Shown: positions 1-11,880, counted from the first letter of the stretch. The stretch is DNA of 64,000 nt from Tigriopus japonicus (GCA_010645155.1 JAAGOF010000233.1:98551-162550); one strand, 5' to 3'. The notes: generated by a model from the letters alone, not told the origin. Program-made: numbers and translations.

Positions 1-689
1 AATTGAAAACTTGCCAAACTGTCAAAATGTGTCTGTTTTCTCGTTGAAATACAAACTAAACTTATCAAAGCCACTAAGACTGCAATACAAGATGTTTGTT
101 TAATTATATGTAATCAAGTTTCTGTTACAGTATCAAGACGTTCTCGTATCAAATAGATGAGAAATCACCTAGCATACTTTTGCGCGAATATAACAACCCC
201 TTGAACACTGCAATACGAAATGCATACATGGTTGAAAACAAAATGTTACAAAATTTTTCAGAAGGGGGTTCAATCCTTTTAAGGAATCTTTGATGCAAGG
301 TTTCAACGATCAGCCAATACTGCTGAAACCGCTGAGCAAGAACGACCCTCATAAAAGAGGTTGAGACATTTTCAATTTTTATTTTTCAATTTAACATTTT
401 CATTTACTGATGGATTTTGAGTTCGTATTTTGGTCCTTAAGGGTCAAAAAGCTTACCACTACTAAAATTCTCAAATGACAAGATACCTAATCTCCAAGTA
501 AAATATGGCAGCACTTCCAATTTGAAATCCATTTTTATAACTTCGCTAAACTGCAAAATAAATTCTAAATTTGTAGACTACTTATATGTATTTAACAAAA
601 AACAATTCTACAACAATTTGTGACTCATCTAGATAACGACAAATTTGACAGTCAATATTAATCTCCTTTTTAGGACCGTTCTGACTCGC
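1..689. other. Gene-free AT-rich stretch
   Basis: No open frame here resembles a known protein and no splice-supported exon can be built. The sequence is AT-rich and otherwise featureless up to the dispersed repeat that begins near 690. Confidence 0.5.
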
Positions 690-1235
690 AAGTCATTGAC
701 TTCTATTAATACTAGACCGAGCGTAAGCCTAAAAATGTGTCTCCGGTCGCCAACTGTTGAGCGGACAAAAGTGCGGGAACGTTTGAAATGTGTGACCAGG
801 CAAATGTCAACCATGCAAGTGATGAGTCAAATGTGGAATTCAGTAATGTTTTTGGGTCATTTTTTGTTATTGCTGGTGGTCACTTTTGTGAAAGAACCAA
901 AGACGTCATAAGGTTACCATGCCAAGGATATGAGTAGTACAAGTAGGAACCTTTTTGACAATACGTTGAATAAGTCATTGGTAGGAAGAACACAAATTTA
1001 AGCTTTTGCGTTATGTAGGGTTAATCCCATGCATATATGGACAAAAACTGACTTGTGGCTACAAGAACGAGTTTTGAAAAGTTGGTCTTGATTTGCATGT
1101 TTTGTCACCCAAATTGCCCCGCTCAACAATTGTGAGGGCGACATTTTCCTCATAAATTCAACGCATTCCGCCCCACTTACCAAATCAGCCAGGCTAAAGC
1201 TTGCACGCTATCTAGTGATTATAACTGATCTAAGT
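690..1235 (+). repeat. Dispersed repeat, copy 1
   Basis: Most of this segment is found again in reverse complement at about 11460-11880. The shared landmarks keep the same relative order: a block reading AAAAATGTGTCTCCGGTCGC followed by CAACTGTTGAGCGGAC, then a block around GCATTCCGCCCC, and finally GCTTGCACGCTATCTAGTGA. The motif CAACTGTTGAGCGGAC has a degraded inverted partner near 1122, so the repeat has internal inverted repeats about 370 bp apart. This suggests a non-autonomous transposon, but I cannot fix its ends or a target duplication. The 88-codon open frame inside it looks like chance. Confidence 0.7.
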
Positions 1236-2903
1236 CACAAGTGCATAACTCGTATCTTGTAGCAAGCCATCCTACGAACGAGTGTCCAAGCTGCGCGCCA
1301 AATTTGAAATGAAAGTATTATTTAAATTGAAATTTAGTTACATATTTCATCTGGAAAATAACTCGCAACAAATGTTTTGGAAATTTACACCACATGAAGT
1401 ATTAGCAGTTTTTGTCAAAATTCAGCAAAAATTGCAAATACCCTCAGATGACTGTGGCGGATACGTGTTAGGTTAATTTAGGTAGCCTAACCCATAGAGG
1501 TCCTAGAGTGAAGATACTAGAGCAGGCCGGTCGTGACATTTCATTGTGGGCAGCAAGGGCCGTTTACCATCAGCAACTAGTTTAAACTTGCCCAAACAAA
1601 CGTATTCGTAGAAGGCAAAATTTTGAAAAACGAAGTTTTTTTGGGCATGCGGCCTTGTGTGTACGCTTTGCTTCTCCCATATGATAACAAATACGCAATG
1701 TAGATGAGAATTCAACTTACAGGCATTCATTTGCTCATTTATTGGCTTTGACATTGAAAGTATGTCTGGCGCGCTTTCGTTTGTACTATGATCTTTCACT
1801 TGTTTGGGCAAGTATTTCACGATATTCTGCGGAAATATTTGACTTTTCACGCAACTTCTGGCAAGTTTCAGCAGAAAACAAGGCAGACAAACCGACGACA
1901 ATGGCCTGTCTATGGACGTCTATGGCCTAACCTAACCTAACCCAGGAACCCCTGAAAGGGGTGGACACGAACTCCGATTTTTGAAAAAATGGTATGAGGC
2001 CGAGGCTATATTTTGAAACAATGTCATTCATTCCTTATTAACGAGTAAAACTGTTGAACATGCATCTTGAAAGAATTCAGTCAAACTTTTTGTGTTAATA
2101 TTTATTGACTAATTGTTCTTCACCTTGATTTTAGAGGTCCCAGCACTCCTTTTACTCGTCTCATGAACGTTTGACATTCAGCTCTCCAAAGGATTTTATT
2201 CCTCTTAACAATCAGGAAAATACATAGATGGAATCTTGCTTCACCCATTAGTCCAACTTCTGTGAAACAATGCTAAATAGAAGTATCTGTGGTGATATCT
2301 GGAGGGTTACTCCTCTTCCATCCTCTACAACACCTCCACAATGGAGGAACCATTTCCATAGGAAAATGAAAGAACAAGAATGGTCTCATTTTGAAAGAAA
2401 ATGGAGTCCAAGTCGGAGATGTTGTTGGTTGTAACTATTGAAGGGCACTTTTGACGGTTCTGGATCAGATCAGCCATCTGATCCGGATTGGAATTGGAAC
2501 AAAGGCAATCACGACGTCCTTGACAAAATAAGTGAAAAACATGAGGATTAAATCCTGGATTGTGGATTTGATTGAAAATGTTTCAAGTCTTGGGGCTCAA
2601 GAAGGTCAGGACCACGCAGGACTGGGGCTAAGGGTCCTTCAGGGCCAGAGGATCATGTCTTTTCATAGCAGGGATAGGCTCTACGTGCTTGATAGGGTTT
2701 GATTGATCTTCTTAGTTCTTAGATCCCTTTGTCCAGGAATTAACAATCAAATTGAGTCAAAAAATCCACACAATTCAATCTTGGTGGGAGCATTTCATTC
2801 TCAAGACTTTGAGAGGATCCATGTAACCCGGGTAAGACTGTCAGATCACCAATTTGGGCTGACTGAGTCGAAAGGCAAATCAAAATATTGAGCCCATCCA
2901 TTG
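1236..2903. other. Gene-free stretch with short TTAGG-type repeat
   Basis: No gene recognised. At 1925-1941 there are three consecutive CCTAA units, which is the arthropod telomeric repeat (TTAGG) read on the other strand; related single units lie near 1467-1492. This is a short interstitial tract, not a telomere. A segment near 1790-1870 faintly resembles 12430-12510 (shared TGTTTGGGCA and CGGAAATAT words), which suggests more old repeat sequence. Confidence 0.4.
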
Positions 2904-3550
2904 CTAGTAGGCACACCTGATATGTTTTGAGTTCATCTTAATTTGTTCTTCATTTGATGGAATTCTTGACACTGAGGACTTCTTTCTTTGTTTTATGTGG
3001 ACCTTAATGCGAACGCAGATTCCTCTTGGAAAGGAACCAAATTTAACCCAGAAACTCTCCTCTGGATCAAAACAGGGATTTTTATCGCGCTCATCCATTA
3101 GACAACTTGAACAACCCAAGAATATCTTACCTGTCCTTGAATTATCCTGAACTAAAAGACACAACCATATAATAAAAGAAATTCGAGGATGGAACATCAT
3201 TTATAGAACAATGCCAAGGTGACACAACCTAAAACAAACTTGATTTCATACAAAGTTTGGCATGTGTTAGTTAAGTTCAGGATAATACATGGATGGGTTC
3301 AATTGTAAGTTCAAAGATATTGATAAGACGTTCAAATCGGATAATAGATAAGCTTGGAAAACCCCGCTATTTTGTTGTTGATAATTCAAGGAATGGTAAG
3401 ATATTCTTAAGTTGTTCAAGTTTTGCGATGGATGAGCATAAAGAAACTCCCCGTTTTGGTCCGTGGGAAAGTTTGTTCTTAATCCTTTTGCGCAAAAGAG
3501 AAATTTGGGCTCGGATTCCGGTCCATATTCGTTCTTTTTGCTTTAGTTAG
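2904..3550. repeat. Inverted repeat pair with related reading frames
   Basis: The minus strand of about 2985-3150 and the plus strand of about 3378-3540 are diverged inverted copies of one sequence. Both contain AAGATATTCTT, then GTTGTTCAAG and ATGGATGAGC at the same spacing. Translated, both arms give DNSR.GKIFL.CSS..MDE followed by a similar tail ending in VHI. Each frame is open over the shared segment (98 and 85 codons in all). It could be a fold-back repeat or two degraded copies of a transposon coding piece. I do not recognise the peptide family. Confidence 0.55.
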
Positions 3551-5888
3551 GTCTATCACTGCCGAAGGTTATAGCAGGTAACCTAGTCATCATCAGATTT
3601 AATTTGATCACTTTGATCGTCATCTTGTAGAAAAGACACCTTGTGGGGGGGTTCATTCGCACTCCATGATGTGGTCATTCATTCATTCACTATTTCATTC
3701 ACTCGTTCTTGGCTGAACTAAATGGCTTCGAAACACCCACATCAGACTGATTTTGGGGCGTGGGGTTGACCTTTACCAAGGCTAGGACTTGGCTGGACCC
3801 GCTTGAAACACAGAAAACCCCGATTGGCGCACTATCTTTTGGACTCTTGGTCGATTTCCGTTTGATTTTCCACTCGCAACATGGCCGTTTGTACTTCGTG
3901 TTTACTTACGAACTCTCGGGCCTCGGCCTCATCCGTGTGAGGTTGCGAGCTAGGAAATTCCGCGAGTTCGTATCCAGTATTTATACTATTATATAGGTTA
4001 TCCCTGCCTAACCTCGTGATCGTTTCTTCCACGCTCTTCTCCTCCCTCCGATTCGAGTTCATAATGAGATCGAGACAGACCACCACGGCAAAGTTTTAAA
4101 TGCTTAAACCCCGAGACTTTTTTTGTGTTGTTTTTTGTTGTTGTTTTTCGATACTTTATCTATCAAAAGCTCTAAATCAAAGTTCTAAACTTAAAAATTC
4201 TTTAAATATTCTTTAAAACGGCTTTAACCTTCAAATTATCCTAATAAAAATGAGCCCTTGGAGAAACTGTACTTTCCCTCCCCATTAGGTTGGGGTAGGC
4301 AATCGGTGGGCCGCGGCCTACATGTGGGCCCACGGGTGTTTTTGGGTGGGCCCAGGAGCTATGGTGAAAGTTTAAAATAGTGGGCCCGCGAACCATCCAT
4401 AATATTGTGCTCGTGGGCCCAAAACTCTTTGATCGTTCATTTGCAGGCCCTTCACAACACATGTGATTGTTGGGCGTTAACCTAAAAGCGGTAGCCTAAA
4501 GGGAATAAGAACATCCCGCATAATAAGACCACATAATAAGAACAAAAACTGAAGGAAATCAGATTGAATTTAAAAATGAAGCCATTGCTGTTGTTCAACG
4601 CAAAGAACGATCCTAAAATCACGCAGCCTCACTTAACATTACATAGCAAATCGTCTTTGAAGAAGACTTACTTTTTAAGTAAATGTCCTAATTAGAAAAT
4701 GTTTACAAGATCGTTGCATTTTCTTCTGACCATATTGCCAGTAAGTAATGAACAGCCGTTTTTCAAACAACTTTGACTGAGATATTGACGTGTTTATTTT
4801 TTTACGATGGGACTCTCCGCTTTCATCATCATAAACTAAGGTGGACAAACGGGCAAAACGCACGCAATAGCCGATTGTTTATTATCACGAAACTTCGTCT
4901 TGTTATGGTCCTGCAGACTGTAGTGCCAGCCAAATTGTCTCCCCTGAGCGAACACGACATCAATTGCCTGAATTATACTCACTACGAGACTCGTACTCCA
5001 CTCGATATTGTCTATCAGAAAAGGTTAGTGCCGTCAATTGTCATAAATAATACAACAGTCCAAAATCAACAAGGCTGTCATCATTTTCATTCCTTGATTT
5101 GGGCAAGGAGAGTGAGTTTATTTCAGGTGGGGCAGCTCAAGTCACATAATACCTTATTTCATAATAATACTTGTCTTTATTGCGGAAAGTTGGCTCACGG
5201 AATAAGTAAAACAGTTTGACAGGTTTTGATAGTAATATATACATTTCAAGACAAAGCAGGAGCCCATGATGTTGTTTTGGTCAAATATATAACTTAAAAT
5301 GGTTTAGCGAGAGATGACTGTGTAGTGCTCATTGCTTATGTTTCTTTCATATTTCAACGTATTTTAGCGCCATCAAGTCATCACATTCATAGTCTTGTAT
5401 GAAGAAATCCCATTTTTCTAAGTTATATGTGGCATTCCATTGTTAAGGAAACAAAAAGCGCAAAAAGTTAAAAAGATGTTAGCTTGTTGTGGCCATCAAA
5501 AAGAATCTCGTATTCAAAACCATCAAAGAAGCCCTCTGTCTAAACAATTCTTGAATAGTCCATGTGCTTTGTTTTAGTAGAGAAAGGCAACACTGGTGAA
5601 ACGAGACCTGATCGATGACAACAGTTCTTAGCGCAACAAATGTCATGTGAAGTGACAACCTCGAATTAGATTATTTAATCTGGAAACTGGTCAAACTCGT
5701 TCCTTGAGCCAACCAACCAACCAACCAACCATAATGGTAGGGACCTCGAAACCCGTCCAGGCAGTCTCTCCTACCATGTAGCCCTCAGGATGGGCTATGA
5801 ATGTGACCATAATTCCGGTTTTTTTTCCTGAAGCAGGTATCTCCATTATTGAAAGGTACCGAGCCATTTTGAGCCTCCGTTTTCCACG
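3551..5888. other. Gene-free stretch with GGGCCC-rich patch
   Basis: No gene recognised. Between 4305 and 4420 the hexamer GGGCCC occurs four times, mostly as GTGGGCCC, in a patch that is GC-rich against an AT-rich background. A 148-codon open frame at 4773-5219 shows no domain. A (CCAA)n microsatellite sits at about 5709-5730. The last 200 bp include the GCSH promoter and 5' UTR, but no TATA box is clear. Confidence 0.45.
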
Positions 5889-6504
5889 ATGTCCACCTCC
5901 ACATTGCTTTGCTTGCGATCTGCATTGTCACGAAACAGCCTTCGTCTCGTAAGGCCGATTCGCTCGTCGACGTGTTCGGCCTTGATGGGTCAGCATCCTG
6001 AAATCCGCAGCCTTTCTTCGACCACCAGACTTTGGGCACCACAGATCTATTTCACCAAGAAGCATGAATGGGTTCGAGTGGATGGCGAAATCGGCACGGT
6101 TGGAATCTCGAACTATGCTCAGGTCAGAAAACTTTTTGATTGATTTAGCCGGGGAAGGTCAACAGAATCCAGCCAAGATGGTATCTTTGTTTGATTTACA
6201 GGAGGCATTAGGCGATGTGGTGTACGCTCAATTGCCGGAAGTAGATGAGACCGTGACCGCTGGTGATGAATGCGGAGCCTTGGAGTCGGTGAAGGCCGCT
6301 TCCGAGATTTACACACCCGTGTCAGGTACCATCACCGAAAAGAACGAAAAGGTCGAGGCTGCACCCGCGCTCATCAATTCTTCGGCCATGGAGGACGGAT
6401 GGTTGTTCAAAGTGAAGTTGAGCAATGCCGAAAGTGAAGTGAAAACCCTCATGGAGGAAGACGCCTATCAGGCCTATTTGAAGACCCAAGAAGATGATCA
6501 CTGA
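5889..6504 (+). CDS. GCSH: Glycine cleavage system H protein, mitochondrial
   Basis: The lipoyl carrier of the mitochondrial glycine cleavage complex shuttles the aminomethyl group from the P protein to the T protein and is reoxidised by the L protein. There are two coding exons, 5889-6122 and 6202-6504, joined in phase 0 across a 79-bp GT-AG intron, giving 178 residues. Residues 1 to about 45 are rich in Arg and Ser and lack acidic residues, as expected for a mitochondrial presequence. The mature part opens with YFTKKHEWV and IGTVGISNYAQ, then GDVVYAQLPEV. The lipoylation site is ALESVKAASE, with the modified lysine near residue 109, followed by the conserved IYTPVSG turn. The C-terminal helix GWLFKVK to AYQAYLK is intact. 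Length and all key residues are normal for the family. If the intron were retained, the frame would stop shortly after the donor. I see no near neighbour with a linked function. Confidence 0.97.
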
Positions 6505-7242
6505 TCAGATGGGACCCTGTAATATCCGGTTGTAATTTCAATTCAATGACATTGATCAATTCCAGGGAGGAAACAAGAAGTTTTTGCATACTTGATGAAT
6601 ATTCATTTTTTGCCGTCTTTCCGAGCGACTTCATTCTTCCTCTTGTCACAAGAGACCGTCAGCATGTCCGGTCTTAGTAGAGCAAGTAATAGGGAAAAGA
6701 GTCGAAGAGACCGAGAAAGAGAGAGAGAGTCGTCTGTCATTCTGCCCGGAGGATCAATGGCTTCTTCCCAGTAGGAAATTCTCGGGAAGGTAATGTGTCC
6801 CCACGAAACAAAATGCTCTAGATTTGCTTTGGTGAGTTGTGTCTCAGCCAGCTGATGTCGCTTTTGGCTTGGCCATGGGCCTAATAAACTTATGATCACC
6901 ATAGTTTATGCGCTACAAGCACATTCATTCTGGCCAGTGGTTTGTGTTCGGGTGAGAGTTGCGGAACAAAACAAAAACTATCAGTCTCACTCTAATTTGG
7001 CACACTGAACCAATCTTGTTGGCCTTACAACGAGCCATTTGAGAGCGGCTTTTCGATGTTGGACATGATCAGCCAAGGTCAACAAGGGCTTATAGAAACA
7101 TTTCATTTGATCAATGAATGTCAGAGCAATAGATTGTTGGATAGATGACCATTCCACGCAAATAAATTTGTTTAATTTGAATTTCAAGAGGATGGACCAA
7201 CGGGAATTCAAAGTCTGAAGCCATTCTAATAAAACTAATGTG
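6505..7242. other. GCSH 3' region and intergenic sequence
   Basis: This holds the likely 3' UTR of GCSH, a short GA-rich run near 6716-6730 and a candidate polyadenylation signal at 6883. No further gene is visible before the transposon that starts at 7243. Confidence 0.5.
6883..6888 (+). terminator. Candidate polyadenylation signal of GCSH
   Basis: AATAAA lies 379 bp after the GCSH stop codon and is the first canonical hexamer downstream. Use of the site is inferred from position only. Confidence 0.4.
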
Positions 7243-7587
7243 TAGAGCGGCCGAAAATATTTAATTAAATATATAAATATTTAATTTAAATATTTTGGGT
7301 TTTTGAGCAAGTTTTAAATATTTGGGCTTTTTCTTCTAAAATTAAAGGATATTTCCCGGTTTTAATCGAAATATTTCAACAATCTCCACGATTTCAGGAT
7401 ACATTTTGATATTTTGACAAAAATCTGACCTTTCCAAAAACTACATTGTCAAAATTTTTCTAATTTTCAAAAGAAATTTTTACTCTTTTTGGGGGAATAG
7501 GCGAACTAAAATGAAAAATATAAGTGGGAAATAAATACTTGCAGCTTGGCCTCAAAAATTACATTAACAGATTTTAATGGCTTCAAG

Positions 7588-7682
7588 GAAACCAGAGTGG
7601 CCACGCGTAATAGCGCGTTCTTAAAAGTGCCGAGTGTAAGTGCTTCCCCAGACGGCATAGGTTCGAATCCTGTTGGGGGTCC
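7588..7682 (+). pseudogene. tRNA-Leu(UAA)-like sequence, unit 1
   Basis: This contains a perfect B-box, GGTTCGAATCC, at 7660-7670, inside a T-arm whose stem ATAGG/CCTGT pairs. Upstream is an A-box-like CCAGAGTGGCC. A long variable arm (GTGTAAGTGCTTCCCC) indicates a class II tRNA (Leu or Ser). A seven-base loop CTTAAAA gives anticodon UAA, hence leucine. The acceptor stem does not pair well, so it is more likely a tRNA-derived repeat than a working gene. Confidence 0.55.
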
Positions 7683-7710
7683 GATTGAAGCTTTTGGGAG
7701 AAATCCTTAA

Positions 7711-7808
7711 GGAAGCCAGAGTGGCTGCGCGTACTAATGCGCTCTTATTTAAGAGCCGAGTGTAAGTGCTTCCCCAGATGGTGTAGGTTTGAATCCTGTC
7801 GGGGATCG
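7711..7808 (+). pseudogene. tRNA-like sequence, unit 2
   Basis: A second copy of the tRNA-like unit begins 124 bp after the first, in direct orientation, and includes the linker CTTAAGGAAGCCAGAGTGGC. The B-box is GGTTTGAATCC at 7786-7796. The long variable arm is kept, but the anticodon stem has drifted (GCTCTT and AAGAGC pair across a four-base loop), so it should not work as a tRNA. Confidence 0.5.
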
Positions 7809-8259
7809 GACTGAAGCTGTCTGGAGAAATCCTTGATTACAAGGATCGCATTCCTTGTAGCTGTAGTAGAAAATCCGCGACCAATAAAAAAAATCTAAAA
7901 TAGAAAACCGCAACACCAACAAGAAAAAAATTATCAAAAATCTGGTTTAAATATTCAACCAAACCTTAAGCAATAAAATTTTAGTTGTATGCCCCGCACA
8001 TTGCACATTGCCCCGTATGATTTTTTAGCACTATAGATTTGTTTGCTTGTATTCCGACATTGCCAATTTTTCATCATATATTTAGATTTTTAAATCAAAA
8101 TTTTCAAAAATACCAATTTATTGCTCCAAATTCTTTGCAAATTTAAATATTTTTTAAATATTTGGTTGTAATTTAAATTTTATTTTAAATATTTTGACTT
8201 TTTTTTTAAATATTATTTAAATATTTGGCTTTTAAAATTAAATAATTTCGGCCGCTCTA

Positions 8260-11209
8260 CTAATGTGTCAATTTTTTGACAGCACGTTGCTCTATATTAT
8301 TAATGCCAGACAAAAACAGCTTGCTTCAATGTATTCATTTTAGGGGAACCTCGACAGGCTTTTTTTCAATGTGACACAAATTCCAGTCTGTCAAGCAAGT
8401 TTTTGAAAATTTATTGATCGAAGAAGCCCTTTAAAATTAGTCTGCGGAACAGGTTTCATCATAATTTTAGAGCAACAACGTCCTCAGTGGACTTTGATAA
8501 TCAAGGAAAAGAAAATATACAATGATGTGATCCTAAGTCAGTTAAACAGTTAACAGAATTAGAATAACTATGCAGCAGTGCTTTTCAATACCAAAACTAG
8601 TTAAGTTAAATACTCCGGCTTAAAAAAACCGTGAGTAGCCAATCTGCAACATATTTATTTTACGCATGCAAACATTCATACCTTTTCCAATTCTGAACCT
8701 ACATTACACGAAAGGGGGTGGTTGAATCTGTTTAGTCTGAATGCCAACCTTAGTGCTGTTTGAAGTCCACCCTCAACCAATATGGTCAAAAGCCTAGACA
8801 AAAAGGGATTCCGAGATATCAGCCGGGCAATGACTTGAATTGCTTTCGATTGGCTGATGCTTGAAGCAAGCACACTTTTTCTAGGTCTCCACTCACTCAC
8901 TCTCTCTATCTCTTTCTCTTTCTCTCCAGAGGTCTTTTTATGTTTGCTCGCCAAGATTGGAAGGAAACGGAAGCACTCAGCCAACCTCAAAGGGCGACAG
9001 CCACTGTTGTGTTGGAGTTGAACCTTGGCCCTGAGGTACAAATTCAATTCCCTCTCTCATTGAAAACATCATATGGGCAATGCCCTCGGTCCCTTTTCTA
9101 AGCTGATGAGGGTGGTGGGGTAACGTAACCATCATGTGGTCTAGTTTGGTGAGCCTAGTTTTTGGCCAACCATCTCGACCATAGAAATTGAGTTACAGTT
9201 AGAGAAAGAGTTGGGTTTAAATATGTGGTCTTTGGAGATTGAGCTGAGCCTGCATAATGTTACGGTTTTAATGGCTCAACTCTCGTGAAAGGCAACTGAT
9301 GCCGTGCGAGTACATGTAGTTTCTTAGCGGAAGTATGCCCTCGTACATAATTGCGATTTCATCAGGTTCAAAAGAGCTCCCAAAGAAAACAACACCTTTT
9401 AGATCGAGTTTTCGTATTTTGTCCCGTAGACATGTGCGAATGGATAGTGGGGCCTTCATTGAACAAGTTCAAGGAGAGGAGTCAAGGAAAGGGTCTTATA
9501 TTTTCTTTGTGATTGGCTCCGATTCGTGCGACCAAGCATTCTTGGGATTTGTGGTTGGTGTTGCACAGAAACCATCGGATCAAACCCACTTGCCTTCAGT
9601 TCAGGTGTACAGTAGTAGAATGTACTGAATTTAAGTGTGTGCGTGTGTCTGATCAGCTTGAAGGCGAAGGCGTTATCATGTGCTTAATTCTCTTTCACGC
9701 GGTTCGAAATCACGTACGATCAACAGAAAACTTTTCATTTTCACCACGGCCATGTCCCCCGGGAAAATGAGCTCACCTGAGCTAAGGAGGAGTTTTTCCC
9801 AAGAATTGGAGTGTAATTATAATGACACACGACCGTAAGACTCTTCTTGTATTGTTCACTAATCATTTCACTCTTTCTCGGCGAGGTTCCAATTTTCGTT
9901 TTCTCCCACCTACGAACAATTTATCCTGCAGGCCTGTTTATGGCCACCGAATAGTGCCGCAGCACCAACTACCAAGGCATATACGTAAGTACGTACGTAC
10001 AGTAGATTCCCTCAGAGGAGGAACCAATTTGAAAAGGGAAAGCATGAACTAGAATATTCAACCGGCAAGATCCTAATGCCAAACCAAGATGACACGTACA
10101 ATAATACCCTTATTAGAGTTTCTTTCCATGCTTTAAAAGGACCTGCTGAAACCCCCGTTGGAATCCTTGCACATATTCATCTAGAAACATCTGTGGCAGA
10201 CGCTCTCGTTGGAGATTTTCCTTTTTCTTGCTCTTTCTTTATGTGGTGTTGAACTAACTAACCTCCTTACGTTATGATAGGACGACCAAGAGAGAGAAGA
10301 CAGTGGTGCACATGTGTGTCAATGATCGTTCATGAGTGGATGACTTTTTTTTCAACCATCACGTCGATAAGTAATCAACCTCATTGAGTTGAGAGTTTCC
10401 TTGTCTTGAATCGTTGCAGGCTTTCATCCAACCAACCAACCAGCCATTCATCCATCCCTACTTCTGTCCATCCATTCTTCGATGGAGCTCTCCAAGTTGG
10501 ACGATGGACGGAATACTGGTCATGCGAAGCGATTCAGCCATCAAGAGATCCTTTCTTTTCATGGCCTCATGGCCCAAGTCTCTGTATGAACGTAGGTGTG
10601 CACCATTCGTCCATGATTTTCGCTTGTTCAGGCTACAATACCAATGACAGCTGTGTAACCCAACTCGAATGGTCTAAGTCAAGTGAGAGTGGTTCGTTGG
10701 ACAAGACAATTGTCTTCAATTGAAATGCCATGCCATGCACATTTCGGACATGGCCCCCATATCAAGTCATAATAATGAAAGGCAACCATTGGCCCGAGCT
10801 AAAGTTGTCTTCGCCTCACGGCAATGACCATTGTGAATGATGATCATGACCTCTTAGCTGTTGGGACTGGTAGAAACCACGGTTGTTGAAAAGTATGACT
10901 GTCATAAAACTATGCTGGTGGGTGCGATACCATTAGAGAATGCTTCCTTTAAATTTCAGATCTGCGATAAATTGACTAGAGCCATTCGATGCAGTACGGT
11001 ATACAGATCAAGAATCATAGTGATTATGGCATGGTCGTCATTTTTTTTGCTTTTTATGTTATCATCCACATGGGTTTAGGACAAAAAAAAAGCATTAAAT
11101 GATTGCAATAAAGCCTTTATAGTAAAAAGAAGTACAGAGCATAATAAAAAGAATTCACGCTCCGATCATGGAAAAACACCACACGACTTGTTCGAACATG
11201 GTTTAACAA
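8260..11209. other. Gene-free intergenic stretch
   Basis: No exon with a recognisable domain was found on either strand. It contains a pyrimidine-rich CTCT tract near 8890-8930, a GTACGTAC run near 9984-9999, and CATCCA/ACCAACC microsatellite-like runs near 10427-10480. Confidence 0.45.
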
Positions 11210-11252
11210 GGTAGAAACGCCGAGACGTTTCGGAACCTCGTCGGGTTCTACC
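11210..11252 (-). ncRNA. Hammerhead-ribozyme-like hairpin (candidate)
   Basis: Read on the minus strand, the 43-nt motif opens with GGTAGAA and closes with the complementary TTCTACC (7 bp, a helix I). Between them come CCGACGA, then GGTTCC (a tiny helix II), then GAAACG and CGT bounding a short loop (helix III). This is the order of a hammerhead: CUGANGA, GAAA, UH. The second core base is C where U is required, and one extra C precedes the core, so this copy may be inactive. Minimal hammerheads of this kind are known from Penelope-like elements and retrozymes. No reverse transcriptase is recognisable next to it. Confidence 0.35.
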
Positions 11253-11459
11253 CAACTGAAGCTGACTTGGTTATTAATCTCCATATGATGACTCAAGTGG
11301 ATCAGGAGCTAAATGGATTAATGATAACCCGATCCCAAGGGAGGTAAGAAGCAGTAGACATAACAGGAGGGGAAACGATGGTCTTTGCGACAAGGTTAAA
11401 GCCAAAATTCAAAACAACCATATACATCTTGCCATAAACATCAGCACCCGGTCCAATCT

Positions 11460-11880
11460 TAGATCAATTATAATCACTAGATAGCGTGCAAGCTTTAGTG
11501 TGGCTGATTTGGCAAGCGGGGCGGAATGCGTTGAATTTATGAGGAAAATGTCGCCATCACAACTGTTGAGCGGACAGTTAGTGTGACCAAACATGTGAAT
11601 CAAGGCTAACTTTTTTTAAACTCATTCTTGAAGCCACGAGTTATTTTTTGTCCATATATGCATTGGATTAACCCTGTATAACGCAAAAGCTCAAATTTAT
11701 GGTCTTCCTACCAATGACTTATTCACTTTTGACTTCACCTTTGACTCATCAATTTCATAGTTGTCATTTACCTGGTCACTCATTTCAAATGTTCCCGCAC
11801 TTTTGTCCGCTCAACAGTTGGCGACCGGAGACACATTTTTAGGCTTACACTCCGTCTAGTATTAATGGAAGTCATTGGGT
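11460..11880 (-). repeat. Dispersed repeat, copy 2 (inverted)
   Basis: Reverse complement of most of the repeat at 690-1235. The pair of inverted motifs CAACTGTTGAGCGGAC (near 11563) and GTCCGCTCAACAGTTG (near 11806) is better preserved here than in copy 1. Internal spacing differs from copy 1 by indels. No coding potential is evident. Confidence 0.7.

Larger units (their letters stand above)
7243..8259. mobile_element. Non-autonomous hAT-type transposon with tRNA-like cargo
   Basis: The element starts TAGAGCGGCCGAAA and ends with its reverse complement TTTCGGCCGCTCTA. It is flanked by a perfect 8-bp direct duplication, CTAATGTG, at 7235-7242 and 8260-8267. An 8-bp duplication and termini fitting YARNG (TAGAG) are the hallmarks of hAT elements. 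The 1017-bp body is very AT-rich, with AAATATTTAA words at both ends, and has no transposase frame. Near its middle lie two tandem tRNA-like units. Its ends are well preserved, which suggests a fairly recent insertion. Confidence 0.88.

Noticed and set aside
1925..1941. CCTAA repeats as a telomere or chromosome end
   Set aside because: Only three units, surrounded by ordinary sequence on both sides; at most an interstitial relic.
4773..5219. 148-codon open frame
   Set aside because: No domain or family resemblance and typical intergenic composition; not supported as a gene.
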